From the NCBI GenBank assembly GCA_964525995.1, contig CAZGIM010000001.1, forward strand, positions 1 to 64,000: a stretch of 64,000 nt of DNA, written 5' to 3'. Shown here piece after piece: positions 8,273 to 16,624 of this stretch. A program made the translations under genes and the position numbers. Every line of letters starts with the position of its first letter. Positions within the stretch are counted from its first letter, which is position 1. The notes under the pieces were generated by a model that ran no database searches, was not told where the DNA came from, and saw only the letters and a list, made by a program, of their open reading frames with translations. Origin of the DNA: CAIVAT01 sp964525995. Lineage in GTDB: Bacteria > Bacteroidota > Bacteroidia > Bacteroidales > FEN-979.

Positions 8273-9208
8273 TTATCTGATTACCAGTTTTCTGATCATG
8301 GAATAATCACTTTTATTACCTGCTTTATCGAATGACCTAACACGCCAATAGTATGTCCCAACTTTAAGTGAATCAGAGAACTCCGGACTATTACACCATA
8401 CATTGATCACAGGATTCGTGAATAGTGAATCCTTATATAATTGCAGACTATCTTTTATTGACGACCCGTTATCAGTTTGTCTTTTCCAAAGGAACCAGAT
8501 CAGGCTATCAGCAGCAAGTTGTGCGTGATTGTCGGGTGCCATCAATTGAGGCTTGCCCGGAGGGCTTGTATCAAGGTAGATAGACCTGGATGAATAGGGT
8601 GTGTTCGAACTGATATTTTGGCCACGAACTTTCCAGATATATGGTCCATCGCCATGTAAAAGAGTTATGCGTATGGTATCGGATTCTCCATCCTGTGAAA
8701 AGACACGATTTTGGCCATAATAGAGTTGGAAATTATAATTATCGGCATTGTACAATAATTCCCATTCGAACAAGAAAGTATTGATGTTTGTAGTATCCAG
8801 GTCAGGGGGAACAATGAGTCTTATCGTTTGATGGGATATGTTGGCAGTGCTGTCCACAATCAACTTGTGGGTGGTAAAAGTTGATGAATATGCAAAATTT
8901 TCTGCACACACCCTCCATTCATATTTTCCTGGGAGCAAAGAATAACTGCATTTATTGCCATAAACCAGTGTATCAAGGATGAGCATTGAGATATTTATAA
9001 ACGATGGGGTAACAACTTGGAGCTTATAATAATTTGCTCCATCAACGATATCCCACCAAAAAGTCTGAAAGGAAATGGTAGTCACAGCGCTATCTGGTGG
9101 AGCCAGAAGATTAACTTTTTTTGAAGTAATATCGGGTTCAAAAACAACACTGCATGCGGTTAAGACAAAACAAATAAAAAATAATAAGTGATTCCGGTTA
9201 AATTTCAT
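8273..9208 (-). CDS. Lipoprotein with fibronectin III-like repeats
   Basis: This 311-residue protein has a lipobox 'LTAC' (Cys about 19), followed by three similar domains of about 90 residues. Each has a pattern such as 'W..V.GANYYKLQV' leading to 'PGKYEWRV', which is fibronectin type III-like. The repeats are seen at about 35-120, 130-215 and 220-310. The protein is probably anchored in the outer membrane and exposed. It overlaps the GspM-like fragment by 4 bp, placing it in the pilus-like operon. A role as a pilotin-like or surface-contact lipoprotein is speculative. Confidence 0.6.
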   Translation of the reverse strand: MKFNRNHLLFFICFVLTACSVVFEPDITSKKVNLLAPPDSAVTTISFQTFWWDIVDGANYYKLQVVTPSFINISMLILDTLVYGNKCSYSLLPGKYEWRVCAENFAYSSTFTTHKLIVDSTANISHQTIRLIVPPDLDTTNINTFLFEWELLYNADNYNFQLYYGQNRVFSQDGESDTIRITLLHGDGPYIWKVRGQNISSNTPYSSRSIYLDTSPPGKPQLMAPDNHAQLAADSLIWFLWKRQTDNGSSIKDSLQLYKDSLFTNPVINVWCNSPEFSDSLKVGTYYWRVRSFDKAGNKSDYSMIRKLVIR

Positions 9209-9612
9209 CGGTTGGTTTTTCTTATGGTTTGAAAATACAAAGACAAACTCAATGAGGTTTTATTGGTAATCCTATCTTTATTCAATCGGAAGCAAGAACT
9301 TATGATTTTTGGGACCTCCCTGTCGAACTCCAATTTGTTCAACAATCGAAGCAAATGGTCGTAATTTCCTTCAACACTAAATGTGTTTATGATCACCTCA
9401 AAATCATCTTCTTGATAAATATTAGCCGGAGGAATTCTTGTGATTCTGAAAGTAAAAAGACTTCCCGCTACCATAAGGCGGTCGAGGATATTTTGGCGTA
9501 TTTCAGTTTCAGGGAGGTTGCTGAATCCAATTTGGTGTTCCAGATCGGTCAGCTTCTGTTCCAGGTAGCGTGGATCTGATTCCTCCTGATCAATTTTTTC
9601 TAACTTCTTTAA
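9205..9612 (-). pseudogene. GspM/PilO-like protein, 5'-truncated by an IS4-type element
   Basis: The open frame extends upstream of the ATG at 9474 to 9612, exactly where the IS4-type inverted repeat starts; the first in-frame stop (TGA at 9613-9615) belongs to the element. The fragment has a coiled-coil start ('YLEQKLTDLEHQIGFSNLPE') and then an alpha/beta domain ('FEVIINTFSVEGNYDHLLRLLNKLE'), which is the ferredoxin-like fold and motif order of PilO/GspM. The N-terminal TM and coiled coil are missing. The other half is not found beyond the element, where yebC follows at once. Confidence 0.55.
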
Positions 9613-10986
9613 TCAATACTCCGGTAAAAATTTAACAATGACTTTTAACAATCACATGTTCGTAAATACCTGCTGTAAGGGCTAAACCCAAAAGAGAAAA
9701 GCATCTGTTTTGTAGTATTCGAAAACCGCAAACCATGATGCTTCTCAATAAAGCTGAAAGCCTTATCAGTGCAATAATAGCAAAGATTGGCAAAACCACC
9801 AAACCCAGGCAAAAATTTATACTGCATATTTTGATCCTTTACATGGGACTCCGCGGCAAATACAACTTTATCAACATGTCCAGATATGGTCTGTATACAG
9901 AACAGACGTACAGGAATCAAATGAGTAAGCCGTTTGACTGGGGAGCGTTCAATGTGAATCTGATTCAACAAAGCTGTTCTCATGAACTGATTCTGGCCTT
10001 TGACCCTTCCTATTTGCCAAAAAGCGGTAAAAAGACGGCACATGTTGGCCGTTTTTGGAGCGGTAAAGATCAGGCTGTAAAACCAGGTATTGAAATAGGT
10101 TCTATCGCGGTGGTTGACATCCTGAACGGAACAGCCTTCTCGCTGGAATCTGTCCAAACACCCAAAATTTCCAAGAATGAACCCGGTGAGAATTTGGTTG
10201 ATCATTATGTTAAAGTGATTATTGACAGGATACCCACTATCGCGCCGTTAAACATACGGTATATGGCAGTGGATGCTTTCTTTTCGAAGAAACGATTTGT
10301 AGATGGCATCACTTCCCGGTCACCGCTTGAGATTGTTGGCAGGTTACGCAATGATGCCAACCTAAGATACCAGTTTACCGGCAAACAGAATAGTGGCAGA
10401 GGCCGGAAAAGAAAATATGCCGGCAAAGTCGATGTTGAAAATATTGACAGGCGAAAAATCCGGTTCTGTTTTGAAGAAGGAGACGATGTAGAAATCTTTT
10501 CAGGCATTGTTTATAGTGTTAGCCTTGAGAGGTTGATCCGGATTGTTTACCTGCAGAACTATGATCAGAATGGAATTGGAACGACTCATACTATTTTCTT
10601 CTCCACCGATTTGAATCTGAGTCCGGAGAAAATCCTAAGGTATTACCGCCAAAGATACCAGATAGAGTTCCTCTTCCGAGACTCGAAGAATTTTGCCGGA
10701 CTTGAAGATTGCCAGGCAAGGAGTGAAAGCAAACTACACTTTCATGTGAATGCATCCCTGACGACTGTATCGCTGGCAAAAGCGCTACATTACCTGAATA
10801 TTCCAAAGGAAGAACGGGATTCATTTTCGATGACCGATGTTAAGGTTATGTATTTCAACCAGTTTATAACGGATTTTATTTTTTCAAAGTTAGCTCTCGA
10901 CCTGAGTTGCGAAAAATACAAGTGTCTCTATGAGCAGTGCTTGAATATCGGGAGGTTAGCTGCATGAGTTTTTAACGGAGTATTGA
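9613..10986 (+). mobile_element. IS4-type insertion sequence
   Basis: This element of about 1.37 kb has terminal inverted repeats: TCAATACTCCGGTAAAAATT at 9613 onward and, read inward from 10986, TCAATACTCCGTTAAAAACT. The flanks (CTTCTTTAA on the left, CAATGTTAA on the right) show no target-site duplication, which suggests a deletion or recombination after insertion. It carries one transposase gene. Confidence 0.8.
9735..10967 (+). CDS. IS4-type DDE transposase
   Basis: This 410-residue DDE transposase has the IS4 signature Y-(2)-R-(3)-E-(6)-K, seen as 'YRQRYQIEFLFRDSK', which contains the catalytic Glu. Aspartates are in 'LILAFDPSYLPKSGKK' and 'IRYMAVDAFFSKKRF'. It catalyses cut-and-paste transposition. 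The reading frame is complete. It is transcribed toward yebC, which starts 46 bp after its stop. The exact IS subgroup cannot be fixed by eye. Confidence 0.88.
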   Translation: MMLLNKAESLISAIIAKIGKTTKPRQKFILHILILYMGLRGKYNFINMSRYGLYTEQTYRNQMSKPFDWGAFNVNLIQQSCSHELILAFDPSYLPKSGKKTAHVGRFWSGKDQAVKPGIEIGSIAVVDILNGTAFSLESVQTPKISKNEPGENLVDHYVKVIIDRIPTIAPLNIRYMAVDAFFSKKRFVDGITSRSPLEIVGRLRNDANLRYQFTGKQNSGRGRKRKYAGKVDVENIDRRKIRFCFEEGDDVEIFSGIVYSVSLERLIRIVYLQNYDQNGIGTTHTIFFSTDLNLSPEKILRYYRQRYQIEFLFRDSKNFAGLEDCQARSESKLHFHVNASLTTVSLAKALHYLNIPKEERDSFSMTDVKVMYFNQFITDFIFSKLALDLSCEKYKCLYEQCLNIGRLAA

Positions 10987-11013
10987 CAATGTTAATTTAT
11001 AATCAATAAACCT

Positions 11014-11754
11014 ATGTCGGGGCACAATAAATGGTCAACCATCAAACGTAAAAAGGGGGCGCTGGATGCAAAACGATCCAAGATTTTCTCCAAAATCATC
11101 AAAGATATCACAATCGCCGTTAAGGAAGGAGGTGCGGATCCTGACGGGAATCCCAGGTTACGTCTGGCTATTGCGAACGCAAAGGGTGCTTCCATGCCAA
11201 AAGAAAACATCCAGAGGGCCATCAATAAAGGAGCCGACAAAGATGCCGCCGTCCTGATCGAGACAACCTATGAAGGTAAGGGGCCCCACGGTATAGCCAT
11301 ATTTGTGGAATGTACTACCGACAATCTGCAACGAACTGTCAGTAATATCCGTTCGCATTTCAATAAACATGGCGGAGAGCTGGGACAAAATGGTATGCTC
11401 AATTACCTCTTCGACCGGAAAGGCGTTTTTGTCGTTCCCAAGGGTGATATCGACCGTGATGAATTCGAGATGGAATTGATCGATGCAGGAGCCGAGGATA
11501 TTTCACTGGAGGATGACGTTTTCACCATCACAACTGCCATGGAGGATTTTGGCAGCATGATAAAAAAACTGGAATCATTGAAAATTGATCCTGAAAGTGC
11601 CGCTCTTCAACGTATTCCCAAGAACACATCAACCCTGGATGAAGAAGCTTCGCGGAAGGTGTTGAAATTAATAGATATCCTGGAAGAAGATGATGATGTA
11701 CAAAACGTCTTTCATACTTTAGCCATCAGCGATGAATTAGCTGAAAAACTATAA
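11014..11754 (+). CDS. yebC: YebC/PmpR family transcriptional/translational regulator
   Basis: This 246-residue protein starts with the signature 'MSGHNKWSTIKRKKGALDAK' and contains 'GADPDGNPRLRLAIANAKG' and 'GGELGQNGMLNYLFDRKG', all diagnostic of YebC/TACO1. Family members bind DNA or act at the ribosome to ease translation of difficult motifs. The length is normal. Only 27 bp separate the start from the IS4-type element, so its native upstream region appears to have been lost. A strong bidirectional terminator follows directly. Confidence 0.95.
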   Translation: MSGHNKWSTIKRKKGALDAKRSKIFSKIIKDITIAVKEGGADPDGNPRLRLAIANAKGASMPKENIQRAINKGADKDAAVLIETTYEGKGPHGIAIFVECTTDNLQRTVSNIRSHFNKHGGELGQNGMLNYLFDRKGVFVVPKGDIDRDEFEMELIDAGAEDISLEDDVFTITTAMEDFGSMIKKLESLKIDPESAALQRIPKNTSTLDEEASRKVLKLIDILEEDDDVQNVFHTLAISDELAEKL

Positions 11755-11780
11755 AAAAAGCGGCATATGCCGCTTTTTTT
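11753..11780. terminator. Bidirectional intrinsic terminator
   Basis: AAAAAAAGCGGCATATGCCGCTTTTTTTT is a 9-bp perfect stem (AGCGGCATATGCCGCT is self-complementary) flanked by A- and T-runs. It lies between the convergent yebC and response-regulator genes and should stop transcription from both sides. Confidence 0.9.
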
Positions 11781-11782
11781 TG

Positions 11783-12754
11783 TTATATCTCGCAAATAAA
11801 CTGGGTGAGATTCACTCCCTTTGGCAGATCAAGTTTTTTTCGCAGGCGGATTCTTGAAATTTCGGTGCTGGGAGCCGTGATCTTCAGAATATGAGAAATT
11901 TCCTTGGTATTCAAGTTCATTCGTAACAAGGCTGCCAGTTTATGATCATTTGGAGTGAGGTTAGGATGGGCTTTACGCAGCCGATCAAAGAACCCGGGGT
12001 GAATTTTCTCGAAATGAGCCTTGATCCGGTACCAGTCGTTATCAAATTTGATATTTTCATCGATGGTTTTAAGTACCTTACCAATTTCGGTTTTGGTAAT
12101 AATTTTATCATTTCTGAGAAGCCGGTTAATATCCTTTTTTATTAATCCGATGATCTTATTTTTCTGGGAGATAAAAATCGAGGAGGTAGCTAATTCGCGA
12201 TTGATCAAATCAAGCTCCATGTGGTGTTTTTGTTTCAGGAGCTGGTTGACCTTTTGTTCGGCTTTAATCCGTTCCTGCAGTCGTTGATTGCGTTCTTTTT
12301 CCAGCTTCTTGCGTTGTTCGATCTCATTTTTAAGTTCAGAGATGATCCGTTCGTTGGTGATTTCCAGATTACGTTGGTAATTGGCGACCTCGATGGCGGC
12401 CCTGATCTGGTCGATATCCACGGGTTTAAACAAGTAAGCGTAAGGTTTGAGGGAGAACGATTTATTGAAAACCTCACTTTTGTTCAATGCGGTCAGGAAG
12501 ATGATCCCGCAATTATAATTTTCGGTAAGGATCCGGGCCGCTTCAATACCGTCCATTTTTCCTGCAAGCCTAACATCCATAATCACGATGTCAGGTTCCT
12601 TGTTGTTTTCCTGCAGATTGGCAATGTTCTCGACGGCATCTTCACCTTTGATGTCGATACCGAGGACTTCGTAACCCAGTCCGTTTAATTTTTTTTTCAG
12701 GTCATGAGCAATGATGAGCTCATCTTCAACAATATACAAACTTATTGGAGCCAT
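11783..12754 (-). CDS. Response regulator: REC, coiled coil, LuxR-type HTH
   Basis: This 323-residue protein has a receiver domain at about 5-125, with the phosphoacceptor Asp in 'DIVIMDVRLAG', the Thr in 'IIFLTAL' and the Lys in 'YLFKPVD'. A charged coiled coil (about 130-190, 'EIEQRKKLEKERNQRLQERI') precedes a linker and a C-terminal helix-turn-helix (about 260-320, 'LAALLRMNLNTKEISHILKI'). This HTH type is common in Bacteroidota regulators. No kinase gene is adjacent, so it is an orphan. It starts 10 bp downstream of ackA on the same strand, so it is likely co-transcribed with it. Confidence 0.85.
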   Translation of the reverse strand: MAPISLYIVEDELIIAHDLKKKLNGLGYEVLGIDIKGEDAVENIANLQENNKEPDIVIMDVRLAGKMDGIEAARILTENYNCGIIFLTALNKSEVFNKSFSLKPYAYLFKPVDIDQIRAAIEVANYQRNLEITNERIISELKNEIEQRKKLEKERNQRLQERIKAEQKVNQLLKQKHHMELDLINRELATSSIFISQKNKIIGLIKKDINRLLRNDKIITKTEIGKVLKTIDENIKFDNDWYRIKAHFEKIHPGFFDRLRKAHPNLTPNDHKLAALLRMNLNTKEISHILKITAPSTEISRIRLRKKLDLPKGVNLTQFICEI

Positions 12755-12764
12755 GCTAAAAATA

Positions 12765-14048
12765 TTAAGAGTTTGGTATATTTTCCGGTGAGAGATTTAA
12801 ATTGTCAATAGTGACGCTTTCAGCGCCTGATGGCGTGTTTTTGAAGAAATGGTCGGTAACAATATTGAAGGTATCGTTTGCAATGACCAGTTCTTCATTG
12901 GTTGGCATTACCATGGCGGTAACAGGGGAACCCGGTTTTGTCAGGATGGCCTCTTTCCCACGCGAAGAATTTCGATCGGGATCAAACTGAACGCCTAAAA
13001 ATTCCAATCCTTCAAGAATTCGCCGCCGCGATTCAATATCATTTTCACCAATGCCACCTGCAAAGACTATGAGGTCAACACCACCCATGGCGGCTGCATA
13101 GGCGCCGATGTATTTCTTCACGCGGTAGGCATACATATCAAGCGCCAGTTCGGCACGCCGGTTTCCATTAGCGGCGGCCTGTTCCACATCGCGCATATCG
13201 AAGGAGATTCCTGAAACGCCGTAGACCCCGCTTTTTTTGTTGAACATGGCATTGGTATTGGCTATGGTCAGGTTTTCCTTTTCGGCAATAAACAGCAGGA
13301 CACCAAGATCAACATCCCCGCTTCGGGTCCCCATCATCAGACCTTCAAGAGGCGTGAATCCCATCGAGGTATCAACCGAGACCCCTTTTGCGATCGCGGC
13401 TACCGAAGATCCATTCCCAAGGTGGCAGGTAATTATATTGATATCTTTTATGTCCTTACCAAGATACCGGCAGGCCTTATGCGCCACATATTTATGCGAT
13501 GTCCCGTGAAAACCATATCTGCGGATCTTATATTTATCATAATATTCATAAGGAATCGCGTACAGGTAAGAGAATGCGGGCATCGTCTGGTGAAACGAAG
13601 TGTCGAAAACGGCAACCTGCGGTACGTTCGGCAGAATGGCTTCGATCGACAGGATTCCCTTAAGGTTGGCAGGATTATGTAGCGGAGCTAACTCGATACA
13701 CTTTTCGATATCCTTTTTCACATTCTCCGTAATCAGCACGCTGGTTTTAAAGTTCTCACCGCCGTGGGCAACCCGGTGGCCGACTGCAACAATCTCTTTC
13801 TCGTCTTTGATGACACCGTTGACCGGATCTTTGAGGGTTTTCAGAATCAGATTGATCCCAACCTGATGGTCCGGAACTTCCTGTGTAACTTTAAATTTTT
13901 CTTTACCGGTAACCTGGTGGGTTAGTTCGCTTGAACTCAAGCCGATGCGGTCAAGAAGTCCTTTGGCTTTCAGATCGGCTTCATGGGAGATTTCGATAAG
14001 CTGATATTTTATCGATGAGCTTCCGCAATTTAATACAAGAATCTTCAT
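12765..14048 (-). CDS. ackA: Acetate kinase
   Basis: This 427-residue protein converts acetyl phosphate and ADP to acetate and ATP. Signatures include the N-terminal 'MKILVLNCGSSSIKYQLIE', 'VGHRVAHGGENF', 'FDTSFHQTMP', 'RRYGFHGTSHKYV' and 'VFAGGIGENDIESR'. The length is slightly over the usual 395-405 because of a C-terminal tail. No phosphotransacetylase gene is adjacent, which is unusual because the two are often paired. With the response regulator directly downstream it may form a two-gene unit. Confidence 0.97.
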   Translation of the reverse strand: MKILVLNCGSSSIKYQLIEISHEADLKAKGLLDRIGLSSSELTHQVTGKEKFKVTQEVPDHQVGINLILKTLKDPVNGVIKDEKEIVAVGHRVAHGGENFKTSVLITENVKKDIEKCIELAPLHNPANLKGILSIEAILPNVPQVAVFDTSFHQTMPAFSYLYAIPYEYYDKYKIRRYGFHGTSHKYVAHKACRYLGKDIKDINIITCHLGNGSSVAAIAKGVSVDTSMGFTPLEGLMMGTRSGDVDLGVLLFIAEKENLTIANTNAMFNKKSGVYGVSGISFDMRDVEQAAANGNRRAELALDMYAYRVKKYIGAYAAAMGGVDLIVFAGGIGENDIESRRRILEGLEFLGVQFDPDRNSSRGKEAILTKPGSPVTAMVMPTNEELVIANDTFNIVTDHFFKNTPSGAESVTIDNLNLSPENIPNS

Positions 14049-14246
14049 TGAACAGTTAGAATATTGAGATAGTACTTTAGAATTGATTTACTTTTGATGA
14101 CCCAAACAACAAGGAGCTTATGTTAGGGTATGCAAACATACGACATTTTTCAGTTTTTACAATGATAAATATTAAAAAAACTTAACATAAAAAACTGTTG
14201 AGTTTCTTTTTTCAAAGCAGTGCGGCTGACATGTGAAGTTAAGTCG

Positions 14247-14254
14247 TATTTTTG
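14247..14254 (+). promoter_or_regulatory. Putative -7 box (TATTTTTG) for the GH3 gene
   Basis: TATTTTTG matches the Bacteroidota TAnnTTTG element and sits 24 bp before the ATG at 14278. No clear -33 TTTG is seen. Its position argues against the in-frame GTG at 14233 as the start. Confidence 0.4.
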
Positions 14255-14277
14255 AAAAAAAAAACCTTGAATTTCGT

Positions 14278-15795
14278 ATGGCATTGATCAATTCGGTGAT
14301 ATCCTGGATCATGAAAAAACGGATCCATCAGATCGGGTTATTTATGAAGTATCCCCAGGAAGTCCAGCAGGAATGGTTACGAAAGCTTCTGACCGCCGCC
14401 AGGGGGACGGAATGGGGGAAGCGGTACGATTTTAAATCGATCATGACTCCCGCTCAGTTCAGAGAACGTGTTCCGTTGCAGGATTATGATTCACTCAAAC
14501 CGTTCATCGACAGGTTGCGGAAGGGAGAACAGAATATACTATGGCCGTCGGAGATCAAGTGGTTTGCAAAATCTTCCGGAACCACCAGCGACAAGAGTAA
14601 ATTTATTCCCGTAAGTGTAGAGGCTTTGGAAGAGTGCCATTATAAAGGGGGGAAGGATATGTTGTCGATTTATTGTAACAACAATCCCGAAACGAAATTA
14701 TTCGACGGAAAAGCCATTGCCATGGGTGGATCGCATCAGATAACCGAGATCAATAATGATATGTATTATCAGGGAGATCTTTCGGCCATCCTGATCCAGA
14801 ACCTTCCGTTGTGGGTTGAATTTATGAGGACTCCCGATCGCTCTATTGCACTGATGGATGAATGGGAGCAAAAGATTGAAAAAATGGCCTTGGCCACTAT
14901 TCAGCACGATGTGACTAATATTTCCGGCGTTCCTTCGTGGACACTGCTGCTATTTAAAAAGGTTTTAGAGATTACAGGGAGATCGCATCTCCTGGAGGTT
15001 TGGCCGAATTTTGAACTTTTTATCCATGGAGGCGTCAATTTCGCCCCCTACCGTGAGCAATTTAAGGCCATCCTGCCTTCAAATCAGGTCAATTATTTAG
15101 AAACTTACAATGCATCGGAGGGTTTCTTTGGTATACAGGACCGGAATGAGGCCGATGATATGTTGCTTATGCTTGACTATGGTATTTACTATGAATTTAT
15201 TCCGACTGAACAAAGGGATCATGACCATCCTGTTGTGGTAGGATTAGACGAGGTCAGGCTGCAAACCAACTATGCCATGGTCATTACGACAAACGCAGGT
15301 TTATGGCGGTATCAGATTGGCGATACCGTTTACTTTACCTCCCTGGAACCATACAGAATCAGGATTTCGGGCAGAACCAGGAATTTTATCAATGCATTCG
15401 GAGAGGAGGTCATAATCGATAATGCCGAAAAAGCCCTTTCGGTTGCCTGTGAACGGTGTAATGCAACGGTCACAGAATACACTGCGGCGCCAGTATATCT
15501 TTCAGGAAAACAAAAAGGAGCGCATCAGTGGGTCATCGAGTTCGAAAAACTGCCCGACGACCTTGCTTTTTTTACCAGTATCCTTGATACAGCCCTGAAA
15601 TCGCTGAACAGCGATTACGAAGCGAAGCGGTACCACTCCCTGATGCTGGAGGAGCCAAAAATAACCGTGGTCCCGAAATCGACCTTCTATACCTGGCTCA
15701 AGTCAAACGGAAAACTGGGCGGGCAGCATAAGGTGCCACGATTATCAAATGACCGAAAATATATCGACGAAATTCTGAAGATCGTGTCGGGTTGA
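14278..15795 (+). CDS. GH3 auxin-responsive promoter family protein (acyl-adenylating ANL enzyme)
   Basis: This protein of about 505 residues resembles the plant GH3 fold. Motifs include 'WFAKSSGTTSDKSKFIPVS' (ATP-binding loop), 'NYLETYNASEGFFGIQD' (the second adenylation motif) and 'LWRYQIGDTVYFTS'. Plant members adenylate a carboxylic acid and conjugate it to an amino acid; bacterial members are widespread in Bacteroidota without an established substrate. I chose the ATG at 14278; an upstream GTG at 14233 overlaps the promoter-like box. It is followed by a deoxynucleoside kinase gene after 38 bp. Confidence 0.88.
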   Translation: MALINSVISWIMKKRIHQIGLFMKYPQEVQQEWLRKLLTAARGTEWGKRYDFKSIMTPAQFRERVPLQDYDSLKPFIDRLRKGEQNILWPSEIKWFAKSSGTTSDKSKFIPVSVEALEECHYKGGKDMLSIYCNNNPETKLFDGKAIAMGGSHQITEINNDMYYQGDLSAILIQNLPLWVEFMRTPDRSIALMDEWEQKIEKMALATIQHDVTNISGVPSWTLLLFKKVLEITGRSHLLEVWPNFELFIHGGVNFAPYREQFKAILPSNQVNYLETYNASEGFFGIQDRNEADDMLLMLDYGIYYEFIPTEQRDHDHPVVVGLDEVRLQTNYAMVITTNAGLWRYQIGDTVYFTSLEPYRIRISGRTRNFINAFGEEVIIDNAEKALSVACERCNATVTEYTAAPVYLSGKQKGAHQWVIEFEKLPDDLAFFTSILDTALKSLNSDYEAKRYHSLMLEEPKITVVPKSTFYTWLKSNGKLGGQHKVPRLSNDRKYIDEILKIVSG

Positions 15796-15808
15796 CCATT
15801 CCTTTTTA

Positions 15809-15816
15809 TACTTTTG
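15809..15816 (+). promoter_or_regulatory. Putative -7 box (TACTTTTG) for the deoxynucleoside kinase gene
   Basis: TACTTTTG fits TAnnTTTG and lies 17 bp before the ATG at 15834. A TTG at 15792 is closer than the usual 19-21 bp spacer, so support is modest. Confidence 0.35.
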
Positions 15817-15833
15817 ATCATAAATTCTGATCC

Positions 15834-16448
15834 ATGCACATCGCTATTGCCGGAAATATCGGATCCGGAAAAACTACGCTCACCAGCCTGCTGGCCAAGC
15901 ATTTCAACTGGGAACCTCATTTTGAGGATGTTGATACAAATCCCTATCTGAATAGTTTTTACGAAGATATGCAACGATGGTCGTTCAATCTTCAAATCTA
16001 TTTTCTGAACAGCAGGTTCAGGCAGGTTGTTAAGATCAGGAAATCGAGTATCACGGTAGTGCAGGACCGTACGATTTATGAAGATGCATACATTTTCGCA
16101 CCCAACCTGCACTCTATGAATCTCATGAGTACCCGCGATTTTGAAAATTACCGGTCGTTGTTCGATCTCATGAGCACATTTATTCAACCTCCTGATCTGC
16201 TGATCTATCTAAGGGCAAGTGTTCCAACTCTTGTAAATCAAATCCAAAAAAGAGGCAGGGACTATGAAAATGCTATCCGCCTGGATTATCTGAAAAATCT
16301 TAATGAAATGTACGAAGAGTGGATCGACAACTACAAGCTTGGCAAGTTATTAATTGTGGATGTCGATACGATCAAATTCAGTGAAAATCCGGAGGATCTC
16401 GGGTACGTCATCGAAAATGTCAACGCCCAGCTCCACGGCCTTTTTTAA
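15834..16448 (+). CDS. Deoxynucleoside kinase
   Basis: This 204-residue P-loop kinase has Walker A 'GNIGSGKTTL' at residues 7-16. The 'FEDVDTNPYLNSFYEDMQRW' region, the DRx motif in 'VVQDRTIYEDAYIF' and the lid region 'QIQKRGRDYENAI' are all typical of the dCK/dGK/dNK family. It phosphorylates salvaged deoxynucleosides. The length is normal and the gene is probably transcribed from its own promoter. The exact nucleoside preference cannot be read here. Confidence 0.92.
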   Translation: MHIAIAGNIGSGKTTLTSLLAKHFNWEPHFEDVDTNPYLNSFYEDMQRWSFNLQIYFLNSRFRQVVKIRKSSITVVQDRTIYEDAYIFAPNLHSMNLMSTRDFENYRSLFDLMSTFIQPPDLLIYLRASVPTLVNQIQKRGRDYENAIRLDYLKNLNEMYEEWIDNYKLGKLLIVDVDTIKFSENPEDLGYVIENVNAQLHGLF

Positions 16449-16624
16449 CCGGTGAATCATCTCGGGCGGTTAATTAGATCGTACAAAAGCTGCATTCACA
16501 AGGCTCCACTGATATTTGATTGTACCATAATGATTACCTGAAATGCCCTTATGAACCATTTCACACCAACCGTGAATGGTTATCATAGGAATTACATTGA
16601 CCAATGAAAGTAAATCATAAAAAT

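Noticed and set aside
10983..11004. TTGACA and TATAAT-like strings upstream of yebC as a classical -35/-10 promoter
   Set aside because: The spacing is only about 10 bp, far from 17 bp, and Bacteroidota do not use that consensus.
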